Positions 45,034-57,475 are shown, counted from the stretch's first letter. The stretch: DNA of 64,000 bases from Eucommia ulmoides (GCA_016647705.1 CM028335.1:39810712-39874711); one strand, 5' to 3'. The notes: generated by a model not told the origin, from the letters alone. Translations and numbers: made by a program.

Positions 45034-46151
45034 TGATAGGTGTAATTTACCTATCTATTTTCAAACCGAATTTGTTTGTTTTCAAGTAGTTTTATAGTGT
45101 TTTAATATGTTTTTATTCTTTTTGTATAAATCAGGCGTGTAGGGGTAAAAATGGATGAAAATGGATCATAAACGATCAAATCAGATCAAGAGCGAGAGAA
45201 GAACGATGGAAAAAGTGCAAAGAGGCTAAATTTCAGAACCTACAGCCCACCGCCATAGCGGTCAAAATACCGAGAAAGGGCCTAAACTTTCTGCAAATCC
45301 ACCACCGCAGCGATAAGATCTACTACCGCGGCGGTGAAACAATAGAATGTATTTATTCCCACCGTTGCATCCACCGCGGCAGCAGTGACACTGCCGACAT
45401 GCCCACCGCCGCGACGGTCACTTCACACAAAATTTATACATTTTTTTAGATATTTTGAGCCCTATTTACTTTCTCATCTCCTCTATTTCGTCCATAAGAA
45501 ACCCCTTAGGGTTTAGAATAGTTTGAGAGTATTTTGGGGAGTGCTTAACCAAATCCAAAGAAGAAGAACATGTTGTGAAGAAGGAAAAGCGATTGTTGAA
45601 CAGTTTTAGCACCAAATCTTCAGACAATGGCTAAGTCTTTCATCCCTTTCTTTCATTTCTTAACTTCGGTAGTTTGTTGAGCATGTTTAGCTTATTTTTC
45701 ATTGTATAAATGGTTATGGCCAAGATCTAAATAGATTTTGTCTAGGGATTAATAATATTTATGAAAATGTTGTTTGTTTGAGTTGTGTTTCTTTAATGGT
45801 TGTTCTTTATTATTTGATTGTGTTTACCATTATTCTTCAATTATTTGTTTATTTAGATATATAGAGAATACGAGATTTGACACTTGGGAGAGGTAACCCC
45901 GAATTTGGACTAGGGTAAACACAACACGACGATCTAAAAACCCAGGAGGGAGTTAGAAAGTGTGCAATCCATGACGTTGGGGCAAGACTCATGTGACCTA
46001 GTGTTGTTAAGATGTTGAGGGGGAATTCTTCGTTGACCCAAAGTCACATATTCACTCATCTTATACACGGGAGAGGTGGTGAATGAGTTTACAATACAGA
46101 GATTGTCAGATAGTTCGAACACCATTATTGTAAACTAAACGAGATCAAACA

Positions 46152-48294
46152 TATTGATCCTAAGATTTGGATGGACAATTAAACATTGATGTTTTTGGTG
46201 GAACTAACGGTTTGATTAACTATTTCAATTTATTAGTTCCAAATGATGAAGATGTGATGATAAAGATGATAAACAATTAAGAAGTTGAAGAATTTGAAGA
46301 ACTTAGAGAAAATAACTCAGGTTAAATTTCAACTCTTAATATCCCAATTAGGATCACACACGATACAAAATGATTTTTAAATGATTTTTATAAATATGTG
46401 TATTTTTTAATAGGATCCTAATTAGCTAAACTATTTGCTCCTATGTGTAATTGAAAAATAAATATTTATAATTGATTAAAATTGAATTTAAGTATTTAGT
46501 GGAGCTAATCAATAAAGTAAATTGGTTAAATGGGCGAAAACGTCAATGAGAATGAATTGAAAATGAGTTTAGAAGAGCGTTCCAGCATCCATAAGTTGAC
46601 AGGTAAGTTGACCAAAACAAAGAAGAAAACCTCTCTGTATCTCTCGGTCGACAGGTAGGTCTACCTGTGCTTAAATATGAACTCTATGTATCTATAAGTC
46701 GATAGAGCGGTCGACTTGTAAAGAGAAATAGAACTCTCTGAATCTCTAAGTCGATAGATAGGTCAACCGATGGGCACAGAATCTTCGGCTTGGCTACATC
46801 TTGAATCGAGCGGTCGACTGTTGATCTTGGTCGGTCAACTTATAGGTCTATTTCAGGATATTATGCAATTCTAGATTTCTTCTGAAAGTAGTTGTTACTA
46901 GCCATTTTTTGGTTAGGATTCATGAGAGATTTTAGGGATGTAATATTATTTGAGATATGCAACACATATTATAATATCCCTATAGATTTGGTTCATTAAG
47001 TTTGAATATTTCTCAATTTAGTACATAAAATTGTTTCTATTCTATTTAATTGTGATTGAGAAATATTTGGGGTGGGGAGCTTAATTAAAAAGTTTAAAAG
47101 TTATAATTAAGTTATTTGAACCTGAATGAAGTTTTAATGATATAAAGGGTTTATAAGATTAATTAAGTGTCATAACAAATGGGTACTAGACGTTAGAGAG
47201 TTGATTTCAATCTCATTTATATAGACCAGTGTTTTTCATATCTTTAAGATAGATCAAGAGATATTACTGAGTTTTTCTAAGAGAAATCATATTGAGATTT
47301 ATGAGAGATTTTCTAAGAGTCATTCTTGAAAATCATTTGTTGAGAATCATTGCTACTACCGAATTTGAAGTAATATCACTCTAATTATTTTTTCAGTGGA
47401 TTTCGGGTGAGATCTTTCCAAATTACTTTTTATTTAGTATTGCTTGATTAATTTTTGGAATTTGATCTTTAGAAATTATTTTTTGATTTTTTATTGAAAA
47501 ATATTTTTTAAAAAATTTCTCAAATCAATTTGATTACATGCTAAATTACGTGCTACCCATTTTTGTTTAAAATTAGATTTTGAATATCCCACTTTTCTAT
47601 CACTAGTTTTGGGATATTAATTGAATTTCAATTTATTTGGGGTGGTAGAAGCTCCAAGTGAGAAAAATAACTTGTCAATTTTCAATTGGTAAGTTGAGTG
47701 ACAGATTAAATACTGTTGGGAGTATTTAATCTAAGGGTAGCTGGTTTCAGTCTCTTCGTGTAAAGAGATGGAGGTAGTAATTCTTCCTGAATTCAATTGT
47801 TTTGTGAGAATTTTGTAACGGTTCAATCCTTACCAGTTAAAAGGATATTTAGAGTGTTTGTGAGGTTTTGATTCTTTAGCCTTTGTGCTAAAAAGAATTA
47901 GGTTATTCTTGAGCCTGTAAAAAGTAAAGGTTATTCCTAAGCTTGTGAAAAGGAATTTGTAAAGGTTGATTCTGAGCCTGTAAAAGAATCTTTGTGGGGG
48001 TTTGGTTCCTATCTTTAAACAAATCTTGAGTTTAGTGGGTGCTGGGTGCGACTCTCCGTGGGGCTCGGAGGACTGGATTAGCCAAAAGTAGCTTGGTGAA
48101 CCAGTATAAATTTCTGGTATATTGCTATCTTTACATTATTTATTTTTGTTGTTTGGTGTGCATCTAGTTGATTTTATATTTCCGATGTGATATAAAGATA
48201 ATAATTAATTATTTGAGTTATTAAGGTATTTTTTTCGCTGATATTTTTTAATTACCCAATTCACCCCATCTCTTAGGTATTCACTGGGCCAACA
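46152..48294 (+). repeat. 5' LTR of the SIRE-like element
   Basis: 2143 bp, start TATTGATCCTAAGATT (the canonical TG has become TA), end CACTGGGCCAACA. Holds a cluster of GTCGAC-centred motifs at 46590-46850 and conserved blocks shared with 51674-53766. Confidence 0.85.
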
Positions 48295-48296
48295 AT

Positions 48297-48308
48297 TGGC
48301 ATCAGACC
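48297..48308 (+). other. Primer-binding site
   Basis: TGGCATCAGACC two bases after the LTR. Differs from the initiator tRNA-Met site at two or three positions, one shared with the minus copy (GGCAT). Confidence 0.6.
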
Positions 48309-48386
48309 TGGTTTTAGCTCTGACATTGTTTTGATCATGAGACTGATATAATTTGCAATGATAAGAATGCAGATAAGACTATTGAG

Positions 48387-49247
48387 ATGCTTATTGCACT
48401 TACGTATGTTTTTGGAAAAGAGAATTTTAAACTAGAGCAAAAAATTGCAATTCTTGAAAATAAGAAGTTTAGTACTGTCAAATCTCTCAAGAAAAAGAAT
48501 TTGGACAAATATTTTGAAATTGTTGAGTTTATAAATGTTTTATTTGAAATTAGTAAGTTGTGTGAGAAAATTGAGTCTCTTGAGGATGAGACTGAGGTTT
48601 TGAAAAATGACTTTTATGATCTTCAACTGAATGAATTTAAAATAAAAAATCTTAAAACCTTGAATGAGGCCTTGAGTATTGAATTGGATAATACAAGGTG
48701 TGAGCTAGATAGAGCTTGTGTGAAAATCCATTTTTTTGAAAGTGAGTGTCAAATTCTTAAGAATGATCTTGAATTTATGCCTAAAAATAATTTTGGTCTA
48801 CAGGTAACGTTAGAACTAATGAACGGTTACTTGAGAAGACTCAAAAGGAGCTTAAATAAGCAATGGATAAAATTCAAGAATGTTGAGAGTAGTAAATCTA
48901 TTGAAAAACCAATAGTTACTAAAACTTCTCAAAATCACAGACAATATTATGCTCCCGTAAGAAACACTGACTATTCGAAGAGGCGTGCTAACAGTATTAA
49001 GTGCTTTTATTGTGGTAAATTTTAGTCATTATGAAAACTCTAATTATTTATTACATGGTTACTTTGTTGGATCCAGAAACAACTGGATCCCAAAAAGAGA
49101 AAATTTTGTTGTAGGTACTAATCAGAAATTTAGATAAAGGTACACACACCACTTGCTCCCAAAGATGATCCAGGTATGTCAATTTTTTTTAAGTTTAAGT
49201 TTATTAATTTTGTTAGGGAGACTAAGCCTGTTCATTTTGAAATTTAG
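48387..49247 (+). pseudogene. ORF1: gag-like coiled-coil protein with decayed zinc knuckle
   Basis: Opens MLIALTYVFGKENF, as in the minus copy, followed by the same coiled coil (LENKKFSTVKSLKKKNLDKY). The zinc knuckle starts CFYCGKF at about 49000 and is broken by a frameshift at 49020; the last Cys appears to be Ser. The C-terminus KVHTPLAPKDDPG and INFVRE ends at TAG 49245-49247. A frameshift also lies near 48800, where the text changes from NFGLQV to non-matching residues. The true start may lie upstream, since similarity to the minus copy extends before the ATG. Confidence 0.65.
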
Positions 49248-49796
49248 ATGTTTGTGATACATGTGTGTGTGTGTGTGTTTAAATGTGTGAGTAATTAAAT
49301 TTTTATAAAATATATTTGGATCAAAATAAGTGATAAAAATTGAGTTAATTTGATCAAATTAGGGTTTAAATACACAAAAATCAAACAGCTCAGAATGAGC
49401 AGTCGACTCATGAGTCGACTGACAGTAGCAGGTTGGAATATAAAGAGACGTGCCGCATTCATCTATCGACCACCTTTAAGATGGCAGTCGATTGACCATT
49501 ACGGGATATAAATACCCTCACTTGATTATTTCATTTCATCCGAAACTAAAACCCTTTTTCTCTAAAACCCTTCATCTCTCAACTTCGTTCAAGCATAAAC
49601 TTCACTAAATCAGTTCATTTCAGCTTGAATTAGAAGATTTTTGGGTTGAATCTAAAGGTCTACGGCTTGGATCTAAGATTTGGTGGCTCATTACTCGCGA
49701 AAAAAAGTTGGTTTTCTCTAATTTCTAGGGTTTCGGTTGGTTCTCAGTTTAGACTTAATCTCTTGAGTTATTTTGGTTGATTTATTTTTGTGAAAA
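49248..49796 (+). other. ORF1-ORF2 linker with (TG)n and a 22-bp palindrome
   Basis: Non-coding; (TG)n at 49262-49278, palindrome at 49400-49421, and a C/T-rich leader with CTAAAACCC near 49560 before the ORF2 ATG. It could act as an internal leader or an intron. Confidence 0.5.
49400..49421. repeat. Perfect 22-bp palindrome around GTCGAC motifs
   Basis: CAGTCGACTCA followed by its exact complement TGAGTCGACTG, with no spacer. Belongs to the GTCGAC motif group of this family. Confidence 0.9.
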
Positions 49797-51086
49797 ATGC
49801 CTAGAATCAAGAATCATGCTCAAAGGGCTATGTTGAACAATGTATTTTTTCGAAAGGAAGATGATGAGAAAAAATATAATAAGGGGTTTGTCAACCGAAA
49901 GGTTTTAGATTGCAAACCTATAGATTTTGTTAGTTCAAAAGAGAAAAATATTGATATTGAAGAATATTTTAGGAAATTGGGGTAGGTTGATTTTGTCACC
50001 CAAAAGAATGAGTGGATACCAGTGTGGGTGAGAATGTTCTATAACAATCTCACTTACAATAATATTCAAAATTCATCATATGCTAAAGGAAAAGAAATCT
50101 GGTTTGATAGGGGGTTATTATGTGATATTTTTGAAATACCTAGAGGAGATGTTGTTCTGTACAATACCTCTCACTAACTTTCGAAAAATTTCAATAGAAT
50201 GGCAATTACTGAGAAATTTGATTTAGAGGGAGACAAAGCAGGATCATTATCTCTTGAGCATCGATTCCTTCATTTGGTGCTAACCTATATGGTTGTGCGT
50301 AGAGGGGGAAGTCATGCTAATGTAAATGACTTTGATCCTTATTTGATGAATGAGATTGTTGAAAGGAGAAAATTGGATCTAGCTCATATCATGATGGACC
50401 ACAAGAAGTATCATGTTCAGAAACCCTTTGGAATATTACCTTATGCTAATGTACTCTAAAGGTTGTTTGATCACTTTGGAGTTGAAACTAATCATGATGA
50501 GCAAAAATTCATGATAATCATACCTGGATGGATCAATGTGGGTAATGCTTCGTTAATGGGATATGAGTACAGAGGAAATATATGGGTAAAGAAAAGGAAT
50601 CAGAAAATGCAAAGAATGCAAATTGTAGGCGATGAAGAAGATAATGAAAAAGAAATGAGTATAGATTAGAAGATGGATTTTATTTATGATCAAATTGATG
50701 ATCTAAGGATACATACGAATCTAATGGATGATCGGATGACTGGGTTAGAAAATAAAATGGTCCAAATTAATATGAACAGGGAAGCTGGATTTGGGAAAAT
50801 AACAAGGAATCTGCAACAAATGTTTCAGTTTATGCAGTCATCTCATCATGGATACCAACAGCAATATAATGCTCAGCTACACTTTACAAGACATCCTATG
50901 TTTGGAGCATAGCAGTCCTTTGGAGGACCAACCACAGCAGGGCTATCTGGAGCAGGACCGTCAACGCCGTTTCATCAGCAAATGACTTTAGGGCCTATTG
51001 TTCAGCCAGGAGTTCCGTATCCTCAGCAGCCAGCCACTAGTCCGATGGGACTTTATTATCACTTTTCTGGACAAAGCCCTCATTAG
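49797..51086 (+). pseudogene. ORF2: putative plant transposon protein domain (429 codons, five in-frame stops)
   Basis: From ATG 49797 (MPRIKNHAQRA) to TAG 51084-51086 in one frame; the only breaks are stops at 49983, 50175, 50457, 50667 and 50910. Shared with the minus copy: KPIDFV, WVRMFYNN, KGKEI, FNRMAITEKFDLEGDKAGS, LSLEH, GSHANVNDFD, NEIVERRKLDLAHI, LPYA, FDHFGV, WINVGN, LMGYEY, WVKKR and the tail QPATSPMGLYYHF. The second stop replaces a Trp that the minus copy retains. Resembles Transposase_32-type plant proteins; biochemical role unknown. Confidence 0.6.
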
Positions 51087-51327
51087 ACTTTAACTTTTAT
51101 TCTCTTTTTAAATTTGTTATTGAGACAAGTTCCACATTTACTATTTCGGTCTGTAATAGCTAATGGTGATCATTGATTTCTAGTATATGAATTTTGATAG
51201 ATTAACTAGACTTGATCTACTTAGTTAAATTTTTTATCCCTAATGATGATCCACATGGTATTTGTTGAAAATGATCTTAATGCATAAAGTTGATTTTATG
51301 AATTTATTCAATGAGTTTTTCAAAAAT

Positions 51328-51352
51328 TATATATATATATATATATATATAT
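51328..51352. repeat. (AT)n microsatellite
   Basis: Uninterrupted AT run of about 25 bases in the 3' untranslated region of the SIRE-like element. Confidence 0.9.
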
Positions 51353-51458
51353 CGATATTCTGATTTAATTACTTTAGGTTTATTCTTTCAAAATAAATTA
51401 TATGTTTGCCTAAAGTAGAGTTCATGTGTTCCCCCCTCCCTAAATTTTTTTTGAGACG

Positions 51459-51472
51459 ACAAAGGGGGAGAA
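51459..51472 (+). other. Internal purine tract
   Basis: ACAAAGGGGGAGAA. SIRE-type copia elements have such a tract after the coding region; the minus copy retains it at 37306-37319. Confidence 0.6.
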
Positions 51473-51673
51473 TTAGTTAATATTTTATTAAATATCTTAA
51501 GAGGGAGTTTATTTTTTATATTTGTGCTTTGTTGATATTTTTTTTTTTTGAATATCTGCATTCTTATGCTTAAATGAGTTATAAAACCCGTCTCGGATTC
51601 AAGGAGAGTGTGGTTACATTATTGTTTTGAAGAAAATATCAAAGTTAATTGTCATCATCAAAAATGGAAAAAT

Positions 51674-53766
51674 TGTTGATTGTAAGATTTTGATGGATAA
51701 TTAAAGGTTGATATTTTTTGTGGAACTAGCAGTTTGATTAAGTGTTTCAGTTTATTAGTTCCAAATGATGAAGATATGATGATAAAAATGATGAAGAATT
51801 AAGAGGTTGAAGAATTTGAAGAATTTAGGAAAAATAACTCAGGTTAAATTTCAATTCTTAATATCTCAATTAGGATCATACACGGCACAAAAGATTTTTA
51901 AATGATTTTCATAAATATGTGTGTTTTTTAATAGGATCCTAATTAGCAAAATTCTTTTCTCCTATGTGTAATTAAAAAAGAAATATTTATAATTGATTAA
52001 AATTAAATTTAAGTATTTAGTAGAGCTAATCAAGAAAATAAATTGGTTAAAGGGACAAAAATGTCAATGAGAATGAATTAAAAACGAGTTTAGAAGAGTG
52101 TTCTAGCATCCATATGTAGATAGGTAAATCGACCGGAATAAAGAAGAAAAAGTCTTTATATCTCTCGGTCGATAGTTAGGTCGACCTGTGAGAAATGAAA
52201 CTCTCTGAATCTCTAAGTCGACAGATAGGTCGACCGATAGGCATAGAATCTTTGGCTTGGCTACATCCTGAATCGAGCGGTCGACTGCTGATCTTGGTCA
52301 GTCAAGTTATAGGTCTGTTTCTGGATATTATGGAATTCCAGATTTATTCTGAAAGTAGCCGTTACTAGCCGTTTTTTTGTTAGAATTTATGAGAGATTTT
52401 AGGGATGTAATATTATTTGTGATATGCAACACATATTATAATATCCCTATAGATTTGGTTCATTAAGTTTGAATATTTCTCAATTTGGTACATAAAATTG
52501 TTTGTATTCTATTTAATTATGATTGAGAAATATTTGGGGTCTTAATTGAAAAGTTTAAAAGCTATAATTAAGTGATTTGAACCTGAATGAAGTCTTAATT
52601 ATATAAGGGGTCTATAAGAGTAATTAAGTGTCATAACAAATGGAAACTAGCTGTTAGAGAGTTGATTTTAATCCCATTTATATAGACCTGCATTTTTCAT
52701 ATCCTTAAGAGAGATCAAGAGATATTACTGAGTTTTTCTAAGAGAAATCATATTGAGATTTGTGAGAGCTTTTCTAAGAGTCATTCTTGAGAATCATTTG
52801 TTGAGAATCATTACTGCTACCGAATCTGAAGTAATATCGCTCTAATCATATTTTAGGTGGATTGCGGGTAAGATCTTTCCAAATTACTTTCTATTTAGTA
52901 TCGCTTGATTAATTTTTGAAATTTGATCTTTAGAAATTGTTTTCTGATTTTTTATTAAAAAGTATTTTTTAAATAATTTTTTGAATCAATCTGATTACGT
53001 GCTAAATTACGTGCTACCTATTTTTGTTTAAAATCATATTTTGAATATCCCACTTTTTTATCACTAGTTTTGGGATATTAATTGAGTTTTAATTTATCTA
53101 GGGTGGTAGAAGCTCTAAGTGAGAAAAATCACTTGTCAATTTTTAATTGTTAGTTGAATAGCGGATTAAATATTGTTGGGAATATTTAATCTAAGGGTAG
53201 TTGATTTCAGTCTCTTCCTGTAAAGATATTGAAGTAGTAATTCTTCCTGAATTGAATTGTTTTGTGAGAATTTTGTAACAGTTCAATCCTTACCGGGTAA
53301 TAGGATATTTGGAGTGTTTGTGAGGTTTTGATTCTTTAGCCTTTGTGTTAAAAAGAATTAGGTTATTCTTGAGCCTGTAAAAAAATAGAGATTATTCCTA
53401 AGCCTCTGAAAAGGAATTTGTAAAGGTTGATTCTGAGCCTGTAAAAGAATCTTTGTGAGGGTTTGGTTCCTACCTTTAAACGAATCTTGAGTTTAGTAGG
53501 TGCAACTCTCTGTGGAGCTCGGAGGATTGGATTAGCCCAGAGTTGCTTGGTGAACCAATATAAATTTCTTGTGTGCTACTATCTTTACATTATTTTATTT
53601 TATTTTGGTTTGCACCTAGTTGATTTTATATTTCATCTGTGATATAAAGATAATAATTAATTTAGAATTAAAATTAATTATTTGAGTTATTAAAGTATTT
53701 TTTTCTCTGATATTTTTTAATTACCAAATTCACCCCCCCCCTCTTGAGTATTTCACTGGGCCAACA
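51674..53766 (+). repeat. 3' LTR of the SIRE-like element
   Basis: 2093 bp, TGTTGATTGTAAGATT to CACTGGGCCAACA, preceded by GTCATCATCAAAAATGG. Partner of 46152-48294 and several percent diverged by eye. Confidence 0.85.
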
Positions 53767-54049
53767 AAACACATTTAAGTAAATGAATTTAATCCCTAGA
53801 TAATCCACTCCCCTAAACATCTCATATTAGTAGTATAGTATAATTAGATAAATTAGTATTTTAGTTTAGTATTTTTTAATTATAAACTCATTTTTTATCA
53901 CCTAAATAAAGTTAGGTTATGATAATTATGGTACTCAATAATAATATCAACCAATCCTTGTAGACACGATAACCCTAACTCTCCTAATCTATACTAAAAC
54001 TTGACCCGTACACTTGCGATGAAAGTGGCGACGTAATATTCCACTACTA

Positions 54050-54812
54050 GTTGACCGACCCCTGCCCATCGGTCGACTGACATCTGCCCATCGATCGACC
54101 GATGGATACAGGATGTATCCCAGCCTTTTCTCAAACAATGGTTGTTTGACCGATCCTAGAGGGTAGGTTGATTGATCGATATAGAATGCCATCTCAGACT
54201 TATTTTCGGCCCTGGTCGATTGACCGATCGATAAAGGGAGTTTAGCTTTCGACCATCAATTAACCGATATCTTATGGTCAGTTGACTGATCGATTCAAAT
54301 ACTCTCCATTTCCCATCCCTTGCCCTTCGGTTGACTGAATCCTATGGTCGGTTGACCGATCGTTGCTGGAACAATATCCCTCTCACTATATTTCAACTCC
54401 AAACTTCAATATTTTCAACCCTTTAATCGATTTCTTCTCTCGGTTAACTAAATTGACACTAATAATCAATTTTAAACACTAATCTTGCTTATGTTAATTT
54501 TTCTTTTTTAATTTCACATTAAAGCAAATATTTGAACAATTATTAGGACCTTAATTTAAACACACATAAATATAAATGATTTTTGTATCGTGTGTGATTC
54601 TAATCGGGATACATTAAGAGTAAAAAGGATTTGAGTTGTTTTCACCTAGATTCTTCAGAATCTTCAATCTTTTAATGTCCGTCTCTGTATCCTTCCTAAT
54701 TACTTCATGATGTTATCTTGATTGAAACTCTTTAAACTGAAACACTCAATAAAAACATTAGTTCCACCAAAAATATCAACACTTAATTATCCATCAAATC
54801 CCAGGATCAACA
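54050..54812 (-). repeat. 5' LTR of the outer SIRE-like element, part 2
   Basis: Continues the LTR after the GTTGA duplication and ends CCCAGGATCAACA. Dense in GGTCGAC/CCGATCGAT motifs (54050-54365). Confidence 0.75.
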
Positions 54813-54948
54813 TAAATAATTATGGGAAATTTTTATACAAAAATATTTTATGTTTCATTACGAGTCCAACAATATAAATTTCATAAAATTTGGACTTGTG
54901 TTTAATTTTATATGATTTTTCAAAGCTTGGAAAATGTACAATTTCGCA

Positions 54949-57273
54949 TGTTGGCCCAGTGAGCTACCCAAAAGGAGGTGAATTGGGTAGATATAAATAT
55001 TTAAACAAATTTATTATCTTTAAACACTTAATAACTCAAATAATCAATTTATTCTAAATCAATTATTATCTTTATAACATAGCGGATAAGTGTTCAAATC
55101 TAGGTGCACACCCAAACAACAAGAAATAAAGTAAAGAAAATCAACAAAGCTGAACACAATGATATATCCTGGTTTACCAATCTAATCTTGGATAATCCAG
55201 TCCTCCGAGCCCCATGGAGATTCGCACCCACTAAACCACTAGATTCCTTTAATTGGTAGGAACCAAACCTTTACAGAATTATTCTTTTACAGGCTCAGAA
55301 TCAACATTTACAATTTCCTTTTCACTGGCTAAGGAAGAACCTTTATCTTTTTTATCAGGATAAATATTAACCTAATTCATTTATACCTTAAGTTAAGAAT
55401 CAAACCTCACCCAAAAACACTCCAAGTATCATTTCCACATGAAAGATGGAACTGTTACAATTCACTCAATTTTAATTATAATCAGGAAGAATCAAGTCTA
55501 TCTCTTTTCACAGGAAAATAGTAAGCTAACGTTTTTATACAATAGGTAAAGATTAAACCTCAACCTCTTTACCAGAAGAGATCAAAATGTAAGCTACCCC
55601 TGACTAGATACTCCCAACAGTATCTAATCCGCACAAACTCATCAATTACAAAAATCGATAAATTTATTCCCACTCAGAGCTTCTACTACCTCAAATCAAT
55701 TAAACTCAATTAATGTCCCAAATTTACTAGTGATAGAATTTATGTGAGGAATTCAAAATCTGATTATAAAATAAGTGGGTAGCACAAAATTTAGTATGTA
55801 ATCAAATTATAACAAAAATTATTTTAAATAAATTTTTATGCCTTTAAAATTCAAAAAAATAATTTCACAAAGATATTTCAACCAAGAAAGTAATAATAAT
55901 ATAACTTCACAAATAAGAATAAAAGCTCAGAAAGATCTCACCAGGATATCACCGAAAGAATGAAAATTGAATCGCTAGACAGCTCAGATTGGTGACGCCA
56001 AAACAATTAGCACTTTAACATAAGAACTTCTTAAATAATTAAACTCACAATTGATCTCTTGATATAATCTCCGAATAATTATTCTTACAAAGCTCATGAA
56101 CTGAAAGTTCTTGATATATGTGATGTACTGATCTCTAAAAAATGCAGGTCTATTTAAACTGATTTGGAACAAGCCCTCTAACGGCTAGTTCACATAAGAT
56201 ATGATAATTAAATGCACATATAGACACCATATATCAATACCATTTAATCCTGGTCTAATTCAGTTGAATATGGATTTTAAAATATTTAATTTAGTCCCGA
56301 GAATAATTCTCAATTTCAAATCAAATAGATAGGAAGTATTAAATGAACTAAATTGAGAAATACATTAATTTCATGTACCATATCTATAGGGATATCTAAA
56401 TAAGAGTATCATATATTCAATACATTTAAATCCCTAAGATATTTCCAAACATTCAACTAAAAAATTGCTAGTCACGGCTAGTTTTGTTCAAATCCCGAAA
56501 TTCTTCGAAATCTGAAACAGCACAGTCGGTTAACCGGCCTCTGCCCATCAGTCGACTGATCGATACAGGATGCTAGCCAAGCTTTTCTAAAATACTGGTC
56601 AGTTAACCAATCCCTTATGTGTCGGTTGACCGATCGATACAGGATGCAATCTCAGGTCAAATTTCAGCCCTAGTCGGTTAATCAATTATCGATGGTCAGT
56701 TAACTAATCAATACAGGGAGTTCATCTTTTGACCATCGGCTGACCGATCGATTCAGAGACTCTTTATTCCCCAGCTAATGCCCATCGGTTGACTGAACCT
56801 CCATGGTCGGTTGACCAATACTTGTTGGAACAATTTCTCATCGATCTATTTCAACTCCAATCTTCAACGTTTTCGACCCTTTAACCAATTTATTTTCTTG
56901 GTTAACTAAATTAACACTATTAATCAATTTTAAACACTAATCTTCCTTAGGTCATTTTTTCTTTTTCAATTTTACATCGGAGCAAATAATTTAGCGATTA
57001 TTAGGACCTTAATATAAACACTCATAAATACAAATCATTTAATTTGTGTCGCGTGTGATCCTAATCAGGATACATTAAGAGTAAAATAGATTAGAGTCAT
57101 TTCACCTAGATTCTTCAAAATCTTCAATCTCTTAATGTCTGTCTCTGCATTCTTCATAATTAATTCATGATATTATCTTGATTGGAACTCTTTAAACTGA
57201 AACACTCAATAAAAATATTAGTTCCATCAAACAAATCAACACTTAATTGTCCATCAATATCCTGGTATCAACA
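54949..57273 (-). repeat. Solo SIRE-like LTR (minus)
   Basis: 2325 bp from TGTTGGCCCAGTGAG to CTGGTATCAACA. Flanks TCGCA (54944-54948) and TCGTA (57274-57278), a 5-bp duplication with one change. Closely similar to the LTR at 43485-45033 plus 54050-54812, including the GTCGAC motif array (56525-56820). Confidence 0.82.
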
Positions 57274-57438
57274 TCGTACATTGTTCATTGCTAACTTACT
57301 AGTTCTGGTTGAGTAAAGACAACGACGTAAAATGATATTATTTTGTTTATTAAATGACAAGGTGAGTCAGTCTTATAATTTATTGACACATTTCTGGCAA
57401 TCAAGGGTGTTGGTTTTTGACACCTCCTTGTGATGTGG

Positions 57439-57475
57439 TAGTTGAAATGGTGTCGCGAATCAAGGGTTTGAATCC
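57439..57475 (+). other. Possible tRNA-derived SINE remnant
   Basis: TAGTTGAAATGG fits the pol III box A and GGGTTTGAATCC is one base from box B, but they are closer together than in tRNAs. An inverted box-B-like GAGATTTGAACC follows at 57555. There is no clover-leaf. Confidence 0.2.

Larger units (their letters stand above)
46152..53766 (+). mobile_element. SIRE-like non-autonomous copia element (plus)
   Basis: LTRs 46152-48294 and 51674-53766, initiator-Met-type primer site, ORF1 (48387-49247), ORF2 (49797-51086), a purine tract, then the 3' LTR. Perfect target duplication AAACA at 46147-46151 and 53767-53771. 7.6 kb in all with no pol. It is the most recent insertion of its nest. Confidence 0.85.
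45034..54049 (+). repeat. Solo Athila-like LTR split by a second SIRE-like element
   Basis: 45034-46151 plus 53767-54049 together make one LTR of about 1.4 kb, from TGATAGGTGTAATTTACC to AATATTCCACTACTA. Perfect target duplication GTTGA at 45029-45033 and 54050-54054. Palindrome variants (ACCGCGGCGGTGA and others) at 45247-45420. The terminal dinucleotide is TA rather than CA. Confidence 0.82.
37067..54812 (-). mobile_element. SIRE-like non-autonomous copia element (minus), heavily nested
   Basis: Read on minus: 5' LTR (54812-54050 plus 45033-43485, split by a solo LTR), primer site, ORF1 (gag-like, 40909-39563), ORF2 (39005-37683), purine tract, 3' LTR remnant (37246-37067). Flanks TCAAT (37062-37066) and TAAAT (54813-54817) are a 5-bp duplication with one change. 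It has the same gene order as the plus-strand copy at 46152-53766, which lies inside its own 5' LTR. No RT, protease or integrase between primer site and 3' LTR. Confidence 0.75.

Noticed and set aside
57439-57475. tRNA gene
   Set aside because: Box A and box B matches are too close together and no clover-leaf can be drawn; kept only as a weak SINE remnant.
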